Shown here in pieces: positions 8,258-17,253 of a stretch of 64,000 bases of DNA; position 1 is the stretch's first letter, and every line of letters starts with the position of its first letter. Both the position numbers and the translations under genes were made by a program. The DNA comes from Hyphomicrobiales bacterium. Its GTDB lineage: Bacteria; Pseudomonadota; Alphaproteobacteria; Rhizobiales; Rhizobiaceae. The DNA lies in the NCBI GenBank assembly GCA_900473045.1, contig UCKS01000022.1:60603-124602 (forward strand), written 5' to 3'. The notes under the pieces were generated by a model that saw only the letters and a program-made list of their open reading frames with translations, had not been told where the DNA came from and ran no database searches.

Positions 8258-9559
8258 ATGAAGCTCCTCCTCGAAGCCGAACTGATCTATGGACGCCTGC
8301 TCGAGATTTCCGAGCCGCATCTGATTGCGCGTTACAACAAGGCGCTGCAAGGTTTTGGCCTGCGCCCGACGGCGTTACCGTCGTTCCAGATCGACATGAC
8401 CGGGTTTTCGCCGGAGATTGCCGATGAGCTTGGCGATCGCGATTATCTCGATCCCAACCGCGTCAACCGCCGCTTCATCATCATGACGCCGGATCAGGAA
8501 GAATTGCCGGTCGTTCATACCAGTTTTTCCAACACTGCTGCGCTGATGCACGAATTTTTCGGCGCCAACAGGCGAGCGATCAACGCGGTGACGATCAAGG
8601 ATGCGCTCTACGGCGAGATCGAGGATTCCGTATCGGTCGTCAACGATATCGACGATCTGCTGTCGATCAACGAGGTGCGGTTTCGCGTCCTGTCGGCCGA
8701 GGACATGCTCGGCAAGGCGGCTGAATTGCGGGCGCTTGTCGACCGCTTGAAGACGGTACCGACGGCCTGGGCCGACGATGCGCTGCTCAACCGGATGGTC
8801 GAACTCGCAAAAGTCACCGGCGATATCCGCGAAAATGCGCTGGTGCCGGATAAGCTGGTGTTCCGCCATGATGCTTTCTGGGCCAATCATTTCGGCGGCG
8901 TCTACGTCTTTCTGGATGAAAAGACCACGACCGTGATCTGCGATCCCTCGGTGCCGGGCTTCAGGCGCTCCAGACCCTGGCAGGTCGGCTATATCAGTCT
9001 GTCCGACCATCAGCGCATCTACGAATTCCTCGCCTCGACCAACCGGCTGCAATTGCCGCAGGCGTCCTGGGTGCAGGACAGCGGCCTCTATCAGCACCGT
9101 GCCGATATGGCGCTGCGCAGCCTGGTCAACCGGGCGGATCCGACGACGGATATCAATGCGATCGATGCGATCTGGCTACAGACCTGGCTCCATCGCAATT
9201 CGGCGCTGGTCTCCTCGGATGGCACCTATCCGTTCCTGCAGACGATGTTGCGGACGGTTTTGGCGTCCGGCACGATCAAGATGCAGGATGTTGCGCCTGA
9301 AAACCGGTTTCTGCTGGTGCGAGCCGCACCAAATCATCCGGATCAATGGCTGACCAACCGGCTGATCTCGCAACTTTGCCCCAGCGATTTCGTCTCCCGC
9401 TTCGTCTTTGACAAGCAGGGGTTTTATGCGGCCTATGAACATTATAGCGAAAAGTTCAGGGAATATGTTGTGGCGACACTGACCAGCACATATCTCAGGG
9501 ACAAGGTGGCGTTCCGAAAACGCCTTTATGGCCTCAAGGAGGATAATACGAATGCTTGA
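8258..9559 (+). CDS. protein of unknown function, fourth gene of the block
   Basis: 433-aa protein with no signal peptide, membrane segment or motif I can assign. The N-terminus (MKLLLEAELIYGRLLEI) is helical. The mid-region contains FGGVYVFLDEKTTTVICDP and ISLSDHQRIYEFL, and the C-terminus is helical and basic (LRDKVAFRKRLYGLK). It begins 22 nt after the antitoxin gene and overlaps the following DUF2333 gene by 8 nt, so despite the inserted toxin-antitoxin pair it is coupled to the block. Restricted families of this size occur in Rhizobiaceae, but I cannot name one with confidence. Confidence 0.68.
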   Translation: MKLLLEAELIYGRLLEISEPHLIARYNKALQGFGLRPTALPSFQIDMTGFSPEIADELGDRDYLDPNRVNRRFIIMTPDQEELPVVHTSFSNTAALMHEFFGANRRAINAVTIKDALYGEIEDSVSVVNDIDDLLSINEVRFRVLSAEDMLGKAAELRALVDRLKTVPTAWADDALLNRMVELAKVTGDIRENALVPDKLVFRHDAFWANHFGGVYVFLDEKTTTVICDPSVPGFRRSRPWQVGYISLSDHQRIYEFLASTNRLQLPQASWVQDSGLYQHRADMALRSLVNRADPTTDINAIDAIWLQTWLHRNSALVSSDGTYPFLQTMLRTVLASGTIKMQDVAPENRFLLVRAAPNHPDQWLTNRLISQLCPSDFVSRFVFDKQGFYAAYEHYSEKFREYVVATLTSTYLRDKVAFRKRLYGLKEDNTNA

Positions 9560-10679
9560 TCCGATCGTCGCGTTTTTCCAGCGTGTGTTTGCAGCGATCG
9601 GCCGGGGCATTGGCCTGGCGGTGTCCTGGATACTCTCTCCGTTCGTGGCTATTGCCAACTGGTACGCAGGGCGCGCCTGGATCATCAAGGGCCCGATCGG
9701 CCTTGGCCTCCTGCTGCTCATCGCCCTCTACGGCTATTTCATCTGGCAGACGCAGGTCTGGACCAATTTCGATCCAGACTATCCCAACCGGTACAATCTT
9801 GCCGAACGCAAGAATGATGCCGGCCTTCCGGTCAAGGTCGCTGCTGGCCAGACGGCGCCGGCCAATGCCTGCGAGCGTTCTGCCATCGTTGATGTCACCG
9901 CCGATCTGATCGACTACAACGTCAACCAGAACTCCTGGATCTCGTCGATGGTCCTCTACAAGGCCGGTCTGTTCGGGATGGACTGGGACCGCACACCTTG
10001 GCTGGACAACAAGGCGTCGTTCCAGCGCGGCGTCAACGAAGCGGTGCGCCGCACGACGGTCGAACTGGTCGATTCCTTGGTGCGCATGCGCGGTACGTCC
10101 GGCATCAATCCGCAGCTGCAGAGCGTGCGCAGCAAGATGCAATATGAGGAAACCAACTGGTATTTCGGCCTGTCGCCCTTCGGCTTCCTGACGCCGACGC
10201 CGACGCAATATCGCGCCGCCATGGTCGACCTTCGCTCGTTCAACGATCAGCTTGCCACATGTGCAGCCACGTTCGATGCCCGTGCCGATAATTTCCTGGA
10301 ATTCATGGACCGTGTATCCAGCTCGATCGGCAGCACGTCTGCGATGCTGCGCGAGCGTTCCGAGAATTACAATGGCGGCTGGTTCGACACGCGTGCGGAT
10401 GACCGGTTCTGGTTCGCCTACGGCCAACTCTACGGCTACTATGGTATCCTATCGGCAACCGGCGCGGACTTTGACGGCGTCATCAACCAGCGCGGCCTGG
10501 CGCCGATCTGGAACGAAAGCATCAAGCAGATGCGCGCTGCCCTGCGTATCCAGCCGATGATCATTTCCAATGGCCAGGAGGATGGCTGGATCATGCCGAC
10601 GCATCTGGCAACGCTCGGCTTTTATGTTCTCAGGGTTCGCTCGAACCTCGTCGAAATGCGTGACATCCTGGCGCGCTGA
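9552..10679 (+). CDS. DUF2333-family inner-membrane protein, last gene of the block
   Basis: 375-aa protein. An N-terminal amphipathic or hydrophobic region ([18 protein letters not shown]) is followed by one clear membrane segment at about residues 48-66 ([17 protein letters not shown]), then a large periplasmic domain with conserved aromatic-rich pieces ([40 protein letters not shown]) that I recognise as DUF2333. Start is the ATG at 9552 inside the end of the preceding gene. A strong terminator follows at 10698, closing the operon. As the only clear membrane component it probably anchors the system in the envelope; this is inference. Confidence 0.82.
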   Translation: MLDPIVAFFQRVFAAIGRGIGLAVSWILSPFVAIANWYAGRAWIIKGPIGLGLLLLIALYGYFIWQTQVWTNFDPDYPNRYNLAERKNDAGLPVKVAAGQTAPANACERSAIVDVTADLIDYNVNQNSWISSMVLYKAGLFGMDWDRTPWLDNKASFQRGVNEAVRRTTVELVDSLVRMRGTSGINPQLQSVRSKMQYEETNWYFGLSPFGFLTPTPTQYRAAMVDLRSFNDQLATCAATFDARADNFLEFMDRVSSSIGSTSAMLRERSENYNGGWFDTRADDRFWFAYGQLYGYYGILSATGADFDGVINQRGLAPIWNESIKQMRAALRIQPMIISNGQEDGWIMPTHLATLGFYVLRVRSNLVEMRDILAR

Positions 10680-10697
10680 GCCTTTTCACCATCTTGG

Positions 10698-10728
10698 AGA
10701 CGGGAGAACGCTGTTCTTCCGTCTTTTT
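10698..10728 (+). terminator. intrinsic terminator after the AAA+/DUF2333 block
   Basis: A 12-bp stem (10698-10709 with 10713-10724, one G-T pair, loop GCT) runs into a T tract. It marks the 3' end of the operon 19 nt past the DUF2333 stop. Confidence 0.88.
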
Positions 10729-10760
10729 CGTTTCCTTTTTACAAAATCATCGGATTTTCG

Positions 10761-10800
10761 CGTTTTCCATCAGTAATTCTCAACAAAATGATGGAAAGCG
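10761..10800 (+). promoter_or_regulatory. stem-loop in the region before fhs
   Basis: Arms 10761-10772 and 10789-10800 pair over 12 positions (11 Watson-Crick and one G-T) around a 16-nt loop. No T tract follows, so it does not look like a terminator; it lies 61 nt before the fhs start. It could be a leader structure or an operator. Confidence 0.45.
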
Positions 10801-10861
10801 ACTTCGGTTCGCGCTCATATGCCCTCAGACCAAGAAAAAGGTGGAACGGGAGAGACACCAT

Positions 10862-12541
10862 ATGACTGAGGTGAAGTCAGATATCGAAATTGCCCGCGCA
10901 GCGACGAAAAAGCCGATCCTCGAGATCGGCGCCAAGCTTGGAATTCCACCCGAACATCTGCTTCCCTATGGCCATGACAAGGCAAAGATCAGCGCCGAAT
11001 TCATCGCCCAGCAAAAAGGCCGGCCAGACGGCCGGCTGATTCTGGTGACGGCGATCAATCCGACGCCGGCCGGCGAGGGCAAGACCACCACCACGGTCGG
11101 CCTTGGCGACGGGCTCAATCGCATCGGCAAGAAGGCGGTCGTCTGCATCCGCGAAGCGTCGCTGGGACCCTGTTTCGGCGTCAAAGGGGGAGCAGCGGGC
11201 GGCGGTTATGCGCAGGTGGTGCCGATGGAGGATATCAACCTGCATTTCACCGGCGATTTCCACGCCATCACCTCGGCCCACAACCTTTTGTCGGCGCTGA
11301 TCGACAATCATATCTACTGGGGCAACGAGCAGAATATCGACATCCGCCGCGTTGCCTGGCGCCGCGTGATGGACATGAACGACCGTGGCCTTCGCCATAT
11401 TGTCGGTTCGCTCGGCGGCGTTGCCAACGGCTTTCCGCGCGAGACCGGTTTCGATATCACCGTCGCCTCGGAAGTGATGGCGATCCTGTGCCTCGCCACC
11501 GATCTCAAGGATCTGGAAAAACGCCTCGGCGACATCATCATCGCTTACCGGCGCGACAAGACCCCGGTCTTTGCCCGCGACATCAAGGCGGACGGGGCGA
11601 TGACCGTGCTGCTCAAGGATGCGATGCAGCCGAATATCGTTCAGACGCTGGAGAACAATCCGGCCTTCGTGCATGGCGGTCCGTTCGCCAATATCGCCCA
11701 TGGCTGCAACTCGGTGGTGGCAACGACGACGGCGCTGAAGCTTGCCGACTACGTCGTTACTGAAGCCGGATTTGGAGCCGATCTTGGGGCCGAGAAATTC
11801 TTCGACATCAAGTGCCGCAAGGCAGGGCTGAAGCCGGATGCTGCGGTGATCGTTGCAACGGCCCGGGCGATGAAGATGAATGGCGGCGTCAAGAAGGAGG
11901 ATCTCGGACAGGAGAATGTCGAGGCCGTCAAGAAGGGCTGTTCCAATCTTGGTCGCCATATCCAGAACGTCAAGAAATTCGGCGTGCCGGTGGTCGTGGC
12001 GATCAACCATTTCACGCTGGATACAGAAGCCGAGATCAAGGCCATCAAGGACTATGTTACCACGCTGGGCGCCGAGGCGATCCTTTGCAAGCATTGGGCG
12101 GAGGGCTCAGCCGGCATCGAGGATCTGGCCCACAAGGTCGTGGCCCTGGCTGAAAGCGGACGCTCGCAGTTCTCGCCGCTCTATCCCGACGACATGCCGC
12201 TGTTCAAGAAGATCGAGACGATCGCCAAGGATATCTATCACGCCGATGCCGTCATCGCCGACAAGTCGGTGCGCGATCAGTTGCGGACCTGGGAGGAGCA
12301 GGGCTACGGCCATCTGCCGATCTGCATGGCGAAAACGCAATATTCGTTCTCGACCGACCCGAACCTGCGCGGTGCGCCGACCGGCCATACCGTTCCCATC
12401 CGGGAGGTCCGGCTGTCGGCCGGTGCCGGCTTTATTGTCGTCATCACCGGTGAGATCATGACCATGCCCGGCCTGCCAAGGGTGCCGTCGTCGGAAAAGA
12501 TATTCCTGAATGCAGACGGGTTTATCGAGGGACTTTTCTAG
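10862..12541 (+). CDS. fhs: formate--tetrahydrofolate ligase
   Basis: Makes 10-formyl-tetrahydrofolate from formate, THF and ATP in one-carbon metabolism. The 559-aa length is typical. The ATP-binding P-loop TPAGEGKTT lies near residues 68-76. Further family segments include [25 protein letters not shown] sequence and [11 protein letters not shown], and [10 protein letters not shown] near the end. Start is the ATG at 10862 behind a GGGAGAGA ribosome site; an in-frame upstream codon at 10694 lies in the preceding terminator and is rejected. It stands alone between two terminator-like structures. Confidence 0.96.
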   Translation: MTEVKSDIEIARAATKKPILEIGAKLGIPPEHLLPYGHDKAKISAEFIAQQKGRPDGRLILVTAINPTPAGEGKTTTTVGLGDGLNRIGKKAVVCIREASLGPCFGVKGGAAGGGYAQVVPMEDINLHFTGDFHAITSAHNLLSALIDNHIYWGNEQNIDIRRVAWRRVMDMNDRGLRHIVGSLGGVANGFPRETGFDITVASEVMAILCLATDLKDLEKRLGDIIIAYRRDKTPVFARDIKADGAMTVLLKDAMQPNIVQTLENNPAFVHGGPFANIAHGCNSVVATTTALKLADYVVTEAGFGADLGAEKFFDIKCRKAGLKPDAAVIVATARAMKMNGGVKKEDLGQENVEAVKKGCSNLGRHIQNVKKFGVPVVVAINHFTLDTEAEIKAIKDYVTTLGAEAILCKHWAEGSAGIEDLAHKVVALAESGRSQFSPLYPDDMPLFKKIETIAKDIYHADAVIADKSVRDQLRTWEEQGYGHLPICMAKTQYSFSTDPNLRGAPTGHTVPIREVRLSAGAGFIVVITGEIMTMPGLPRVPSSEKIFLNADGFIEGLF

Positions 12542-12549
12542 CGGCGCAT

Positions 12550-12583
12550 CCGGAGGATCGTGGCAGCTGTCGCTATCCTCCGG
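12550..12583. terminator. inverted repeat between convergent fhs and DUF1993 genes
   Basis: Perfect 9-bp arms (CCGGAGGAT at 12550-12558 and ATCCTCCGG at 12575-12583) around a 16-nt loop, 9 nt past the fhs stop and 11 nt from the stop of the opposing gene. No T tract on either side, so termination efficiency is doubtful. Confidence 0.5.
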
Positions 12584-12594
12584 GCGTTGGCTCC

Positions 12595-13104
12595 TCAGCC
12601 ATAGGGACCGAGAAAATCGATCTTGCCAACGGCGACGCCCTGATTGCGCAGGATGTCGTGAGCCGTCGTGACGTGGAAGAAGAAATTCGGCAGGGCAAAT
12701 TTCAGCACATAGTCATCGCCGGCAAAGGTGAAACTCAGCTTGCCGAAAGTGACAGTGATGTCCTTGGTGTCGCTGCCTTCGAGATCGGACGGCTTGACGG
12801 TTTCCAGATAGGCGATCGTCTTGGCGATGCGTTCGCGAAGCTCGGCAAAGTTCGTCTCGTCGTCGGGAAAGCTCGGGGCCGCAACGCCGGTCAGGCGGCC
12901 GATCGTGTTCTTCGACGTGTCGCTGACGCGCTGGATCTGGGCTGACAGCGGCAGCATGTCCGGGGCGAGCCGGGCATTGAACAGGTCTTCCAGCGGGATC
13001 TTTTTCTCGGCCGCATGTGCTTCCGCCTTGTCGAGCAGGCCAGCAAGAACATTGAGCCCGCGGGTAAAGACGGGAACCGATAATTTGAACATGGAGACGG
13101 ACAT
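12595..13104 (-). CDS. DUF1993 family protein
   Basis: 169-aa cytosolic protein beginning MSVSMFKLSVPVF and containing PLSAQIQRVSDTSKN, a Lys/Asp-rich middle and FALPNFFFHVTTAHDILR. This is the DUF1993 pattern, a helical-bundle family related to DinB-like proteins in which His residues such as those in FHVTTAHDIL could bind metal. Biochemical role unknown. It is convergent with fhs and shares direction with the extensin-like gene, but a 128-nt gap suggests its own promoter. Confidence 0.8.
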   Translation of the reverse strand: MSVSMFKLSVPVFTRGLNVLAGLLDKAEAHAAEKKIPLEDLFNARLAPDMLPLSAQIQRVSDTSKNTIGRLTGVAAPSFPDDETNFAELRERIAKTIAYLETVKPSDLEGSDTKDITVTFGKLSFTFAGDDYVLKFALPNFFFHVTTAHDILRNQGVAVGKIDFLGPYG

Positions 13105-13232
13105 TGAAAATCCTTTGAACGGGAGCCGGGTTTGGCCCTGGCGCTTTCAGCAGATGGGGTTCACTGCCGTGCTCGGCAAGGTGGAGCTATGGTATCTGTC
13201 GAAACTCTGCTGCACAAAGGAAGCCGGATAGG

Positions 13233-14105
13233 TCATCGGCAGTAGCGGTATCCACCTTTGCGCTCGATTACATCGAAATGCAGATGGTTTTCGTGGGCTT
13301 CGTCGCTGCCTGGATCGAGCACGGTTTCGAAATAGAGGCAGCCGGTCGCGGTTACCGCACGCTGGAAAGCACCGGCCAGTGTCGAATCCTCGTCGCGCGG
13401 CTGGATCTCCATCGATTTTCCGCTCTTGAAGGTGAAGGAGGCAATGTCGATGGCATTGCCGCGTGCGTGTTCGGAAATTTTTCCGGTCGCTGCATTGTTG
13501 CGCAAGCGGCAGATATAGCTTGATGCCTGGTTGATGGTGGTGAGCTCCCCCTCGCTTTCCAATGCGACGTTGGCGGCAGGCAGAACCGCATCCTTGGTCC
13601 ACCGCGCCAGCTCCAGCGCCGTTTCGCAGCGCATCGTGCCTTCCGGCTTCAGCGCGATGCCGGGCAGCACGGTCGACAGCGTCAAAGGTTTGTCGATCCC
13701 GCAACCCTTGCCATCGTCGATTCGCGGCTTCTCCTGGAACACGGCACCGATGGCCTTCAGGTCTGCAAGGCAAGCGGCATATTCCTTTTCGTCCTCGGGC
13801 TTGATGGTCAGCACGGGTTCCGGCGCCGGTTGAACTGTCGTTGGCTTTGTGCCCACAGAGGGTTCAGGCTTTGCCTCGCTTGCGGGCACCTTCTCCTCAT
13901 CCTTTGCTTGCGGCTTTTCCTCCGGTTTAACCTCTGGTGTTGCCTCGGGTTTCACGTCGGGTTTTTGCTGCGGCGTCGCAACCTTCTCGCCTGGCTCCGT
14001 TTCAACTGTGGCCGGCTTTTTCTCCGGGACGGGACCGCTTTCAGGAAGGCCGGCGCCTGCCAGCAGGAAGAGGGACAGCAAGGGGGCGAGGAATCGAAGA
14101 GGCAT
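13233..14105 (-). CDS. secreted extensin-like C-terminal domain protein
   Basis: 290-aa exported protein. A signal peptide (residues ~1-20, FLAPLLSLFLLAGAG) is followed by a low-complexity linker of about 85 residues rich in Pro, Glu, Lys and Val (PEVKPEEKPQ type), then a globular extensin-like C-terminal domain. In the domain SEHARGNAIDIA and HENHLHFD give the His/Asp/His arrangement of zinc M15-type peptidases, so peptidoglycan cutting is plausible though unproven. C residues (ACLADL, RYC at the end) may form disulfides. Start is the ATG at 14105 with an upstream CCGGAGA; the frame extends to 14315 but without a signal sequence there. Confidence 0.83.
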   Translation of the reverse strand: MPLRFLAPLLSLFLLAGAGLPESGPVPEKKPATVETEPGEKVATPQQKPDVKPEATPEVKPEEKPQAKDEEKVPASEAKPEPSVGTKPTTVQPAPEPVLTIKPEDEKEYAACLADLKAIGAVFQEKPRIDDGKGCGIDKPLTLSTVLPGIALKPEGTMRCETALELARWTKDAVLPAANVALESEGELTTINQASSYICRLRNNAATGKISEHARGNAIDIASFTFKSGKSMEIQPRDEDSTLAGAFQRAVTATGCLYFETVLDPGSDEAHENHLHFDVIERKGGYRYCR

Positions 14106-14265
14106 GAAAAGTCTCCGGTTCTGCCAAAGACGGCAGGGGTTCGAGTTCACAACGCATTCGGGCGGGAAAGGGTTGCATGATAGCCGCAGCGTGGCGGATC
14201 GTTGCCAAATCGAAACATTTATCGAAGGTGTGGCGAAATCTGGCAAAAGTAGGATAATTATTTGT

Positions 14266-14280
14266 TGACAATAAGTGTCA
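14266..14280 (+). promoter_or_regulatory. RirA iron-responsive operator (IRO) before the heme receptor
   Basis: TGACAATAAGTGTCA matches the TGA-N9-TCA consensus of the rhizobial iron regulator RirA and lies 126 nt upstream of the TonB-dependent receptor ATG. RirA should repress the receptor when iron is sufficient. The divergent extensin-like gene begins 161 nt away and might also be affected. Confidence 0.75.
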
Positions 14281-14405
14281 TGTTTTCTAACCGATGCATA
14301 TAAGCAGTTCTTCACAGCTGCTCCCAGAATGCTTCGTCGCCCAGCCAGCCCCTTGAGCCGATTGTCTCAGCAGCCAGCCCGGTGAATTCATCAAAGGATT
14401 GATCC

Positions 14406-16634
14406 ATGATTACCCGGCATCACTGCGCGGCGCTTTTGGCATGCGCGGCGTTTTCTTCCGCTCTTCTTCCGGCGCATATTTCTTTCGCGCAGGACGCTGT
14501 TGCAGCTGCTGAAAAGCAAGAAAATTCAACGGTGTTGAAAAAGCTGTCTGTCAAGGGAGGCACTGTCACGGGTGTTGCCGACACGCCGCTTTCGGTTGAG
14601 ACGACGGCCGAAGATATTCAGAAGAACCAGGTTTCTTCATTCGAGGACCTTGGCCGCACATTGCAGCCCGGTGTCGGCTTCAATCGTTCCAATGGCAGCG
14701 TCAATATCCGGGGCTTGGATGGCGCCCGCGTGCAGACGACGATCGACGGCATCGTGATCCCCTATCTCGACGATGGCGCTCGCGATGCCGATGGTGGCAT
14801 CGATAGTTTCGATTTCGATGCTCTTTCGGCCGCCGATGTCGTTCGCGGCGCGGACTCAAGCCGAGCCGGTGATGGCGCGCTTGGCGGGGCGGTTGTGCTT
14901 CGCACATTGCAGCCGGAGGACTTGATCGGCGAAGGCAAGACCTGGGGCGGAATCTTCAAGTTCACCTATGATAGCGAAGACAAGAGCTGGGGAACGTCCG
15001 CCGCCGCCGCCGCCCGCTTCAACAACACAGCGGTTCTGTTCCAGGGCGGCTACAAGAAAGGCCACCAGCAGGACAATGCCGGTACATCCGGTATCTACGG
15101 GCCGGGTCGCACGGAGCCCAATCCGGCCGATTTCGATCAGAACAACGTGCTGGTCAAGCTCAAGCAATATACCGATACAGGCCACACCTTCACGTTGACT
15201 GGCGAGCGTTTCGACCGCGACAAGGATATCGATCTCCGCCTTGAGCAGACGGCGCTCGGTAATTTCCGCCCTGGTGACTGGGATGGTAACGAGGCAATCA
15301 AGCGTGACCGCATTTCGCTGAACTACGAATTCGAGGCCGTCGACGACAACGCATGGTTCGATACAGCGAATGCCGTGTTTTACTGGCAGGATTTGACGCG
15401 TGAAAGCGGCAAGTCGGGATATCGTCATACGTCTGTCATTGGCGACTATTGGCGCAACAGCGAGGTGGAAAACCGGTCGATCGGCGGTGCGGGCTATCTC
15501 GAAAAGAAATTTGATACCGGAAGACTTTCTCATACGGTTCGGCTCGGGGGGGACTTTTCCGTCGGTAAGACGACGCAGTATTCTTCTGGTGACGATAGTT
15601 GCTCGGGTGGACCATACGGCCCCTTTGACCCCTGCAACTTCCTGCACACCAACCAGGCGGACATGCCTGATGTCGATACCAAGAAGTTTGGTATCTATGT
15701 CGAAGACGAAATCGCCATGGGTGACAGTGCTTTCTCGCTGACGCCTGGTTTGCGCTACGACTGGTACGATCAGTCACCGCAGGAAACGGCCGCCTACACT
15801 GCCAATCCCAACTTTAACGGCATGCCGCCCGGCCAGAGCAACGATGCCTTCTCGCCCAAGCTGCTGGCGAAATATCAGGCTGCGCCGAATGTCGAGTTCT
15901 TTGCCCAGTGGGCGATGGCTTTCCGCTCGCCGACAGCCAACGAACTCTACCTCGATTACGGTGCACCTGGGACCTATCTGCGGCTTGGTAACCCTGACCT
16001 GAAGCCCGAAACCAGCAATGGTTTTGAAGTCGGTGCCAATTTGGGCGACGAGGATTTCGGGGGGCGCATCACCGCTTTCCACAATCGGTATCGCAACTTC
16101 ATCGATACGGTCAGCGTCGGTTTCGATCCTGCCTATCCGTTTGGCGTGACGCAGGCCGTCAATCTTGATCGCGTGCGTATCTACGGTGTCGAGATTTCCG
16201 CGCACAAGCAATTCGACAATGGCTTCCATATCAACGGCTCGCTGACCTATGCCAATGGCAAGAACCTGGATCCGTCGATAGAAAACAACCAGCTTGCGTC
16301 CGTCGCACCGTTGAAAGGTGTTCTGGGAGCGGGCTACGCTGCGGAAACGTGGGGCGCGGATGTAGCGCTGATTGCAGCAAAAGGCAGTTCTGCCAAGTCT
16401 GATTCGACGTTCGGTAACGTTCCCGGTTACGGTCTTGTCGATCTGACGGGCTGGTGGAAGCCCAAAATGACCGAAGGCCTGACAGTGCGCGCTGGCGTCT
16501 ATAACCTTTTCGACAAGGAATATTATAATGCCATTAGCGTGCGTGACGTCAGCTTCACGGCCTCCTCGCCTGGCAAGGCCTACTATTCTGAGCCGGGCCG
16601 TACCTTCAAAGTCTCGCTGACGCAGCGTTTCTAA
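14406..16634 (+). CDS. TonB-dependent heme/hemoglobin outer-membrane receptor
   Basis: 742-aa outer-membrane receptor of the hemoglobin/heme uptake class, like HmuR/ShmR of rhizobia. Signal peptide to about residue 29 (ISFAQ-D). The plug domain follows with SVNIRGLDGARVQTTIDG, then a beta-barrel ending in an aromatic residue (VSLTQRF), as expected for BAM insertion. The heme-receptor FRAP/NPNL boxes are visible as FRSPTANELY (about 506) and GNPDLKPE (about 528). Upstream is a RirA box; downstream a terminator at 16666. No tonB, hmuTUV or hmuS lies nearby, so the transport partners are elsewhere. The substrate is inferred from family boxes only. Confidence 0.9.
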   Translation: MITRHHCAALLACAAFSSALLPAHISFAQDAVAAAEKQENSTVLKKLSVKGGTVTGVADTPLSVETTAEDIQKNQVSSFEDLGRTLQPGVGFNRSNGSVNIRGLDGARVQTTIDGIVIPYLDDGARDADGGIDSFDFDALSAADVVRGADSSRAGDGALGGAVVLRTLQPEDLIGEGKTWGGIFKFTYDSEDKSWGTSAAAAARFNNTAVLFQGGYKKGHQQDNAGTSGIYGPGRTEPNPADFDQNNVLVKLKQYTDTGHTFTLTGERFDRDKDIDLRLEQTALGNFRPGDWDGNEAIKRDRISLNYEFEAVDDNAWFDTANAVFYWQDLTRESGKSGYRHTSVIGDYWRNSEVENRSIGGAGYLEKKFDTGRLSHTVRLGGDFSVGKTTQYSSGDDSCSGGPYGPFDPCNFLHTNQADMPDVDTKKFGIYVEDEIAMGDSAFSLTPGLRYDWYDQSPQETAAYTANPNFNGMPPGQSNDAFSPKLLAKYQAAPNVEFFAQWAMAFRSPTANELYLDYGAPGTYLRLGNPDLKPETSNGFEVGANLGDEDFGGRITAFHNRYRNFIDTVSVGFDPAYPFGVTQAVNLDRVRIYGVEISAHKQFDNGFHINGSLTYANGKNLDPSIENNQLASVAPLKGVLGAGYAAETWGADVALIAAKGSSAKSDSTFGNVPGYGLVDLTGWWKPKMTEGLTVRAGVYNLFDKEYYNAISVRDVSFTASSPGKAYYSEPGRTFKVSLTQRF

Positions 16635-16665
16635 CCTTCAGGTTCATACCAAAAAGCGTATTCCG

Positions 16666-16695
16666 GGAGCGGTCCAACAAGGCCGCTCCTTTTTT
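16666..16695 (+). terminator. intrinsic terminator after the heme receptor
   Basis: 7-bp stem GGAGCGG/CCGCTCC with a 10-nt loop and six T residues, 32 nt past the receptor stop. Confidence 0.9.
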
Positions 16696-16708
16696 GTGGC
16701 AAATCTGA

Positions 16709-16735
16709 TTGACAAAGTGCATATGCACTTATACT
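16709..16735 (+). promoter_or_regulatory. MarR-gene promoter with embedded palindromic operator
   Basis: TTGACA (16709-16714) and TATACT (16730-16735) flank a perfect 14-bp palindrome AGTGCATATGCACT (16716-16729) that fills the spacer almost exactly. The 15-nt spacing is short for sigma-70. The same core recurs at 17226 before the next gene. The arrangement predicts autorepression by the MarR protein. Confidence 0.75.
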
Positions 16736-16744
16736 CATCGTTGG

Positions 16745-17179
16745 ATGAAACCGCAATCGTCCATTACCACTTGCAACTGCTTTGCCATTCGCCAGGCTGC
16801 GCGTTTCGTATCGCAGCTTTACGAGCGGCATTACGCGCGGGCAGGGATCACGGCGGCGCAGTTTTCGTTGCTGGTCTATATCGCTGAGGTGGGTAAGGCC
16901 GGGATGGCTGAGATGGCCGAGGCGATGGTGATGGATCGGACCACCCTGGTGCGGGCCCTGAAGCCGCTGGAGCGCGACGGGTATGTGCTCAGCGAACCGG
17001 AAGGCAGGGGATCGCGCAAGCTGCTGTTGGCGCTGTCGGTGAATGGGCAGCAGAAGCTTTCGGAAGCCGTCGAATGCTGGCACGCCGCGCAGGCGGAATA
17101 TGTGGAGTTTGTAGGAGCCGAGCGCGCCGATCAGCTGCGCCAGATGCTTCTAACCATCCCGACCAGTAAGGCCGCCTGA
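16745..17179 (+). CDS. MarR-family transcriptional regulator
   Basis: 144-aa winged-helix regulator. It starts near CNCFAIRQAARFVSQLY, the MarR N-terminal dimerisation helix, followed by ITAAQFSLLVYIAEVG, the recognition segment MAEAMVMDRTTLVRALKPLE and the wing DGYVLSEPEGRGSRKLL. A pair of identical palindromes before this gene (16716) and the next (17226) are likely its operators. Cys residues near the N-terminus (TTCNC) could sense oxidants or electrophiles, as in OhrR-type members, but this is inference. Start at the ATG at 16745: with the -10 at 16730-16735 the predicted transcript starts almost at the AUG, so the mRNA may be leaderless. Confidence 0.9.
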   Translation: MKPQSSITTCNCFAIRQAARFVSQLYERHYARAGITAAQFSLLVYIAEVGKAGMAEMAEAMVMDRTTLVRALKPLERDGYVLSEPEGRGSRKLLLALSVNGQQKLSEAVECWHAAQAEYVEFVGAERADQLRQMLLTIPTSKAA

Positions 17180-17188
17180 CAGGGAAAG

Positions 17189-17212
17189 GCCGGATTTATA
17201 TCCGGCTTTTTT
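17189..17212 (+). terminator. intrinsic terminator after the MarR gene
   Basis: GCCGGAT, loop TTAT, ATCCGGC followed by six T residues. It separates the regulator from the dehydrogenase gene, which therefore needs its own promoter. Confidence 0.9.
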
Positions 17213-17225
17213 AATGATCAATATA

Positions 17226-17237
17226 GTGCATATGCAC
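17226..17237 (+). promoter_or_regulatory. second copy of the MarR palindromic operator
   Basis: Perfect GTGCATATGCAC, identical to the core of the operator at 16716-16729, located 16 nt before the start of the short-chain dehydrogenase. It is a predicted binding site of the adjacent MarR protein. Confidence 0.72.
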
Positions 17238-17253
17238 ATGTAAAAGGAAGAAA

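Noticed and set aside
10877..12094. A 405-codon open frame antisense to fhs
   Set aside because: The fhs reading is a full-length known enzyme; the antisense frame is featureless.
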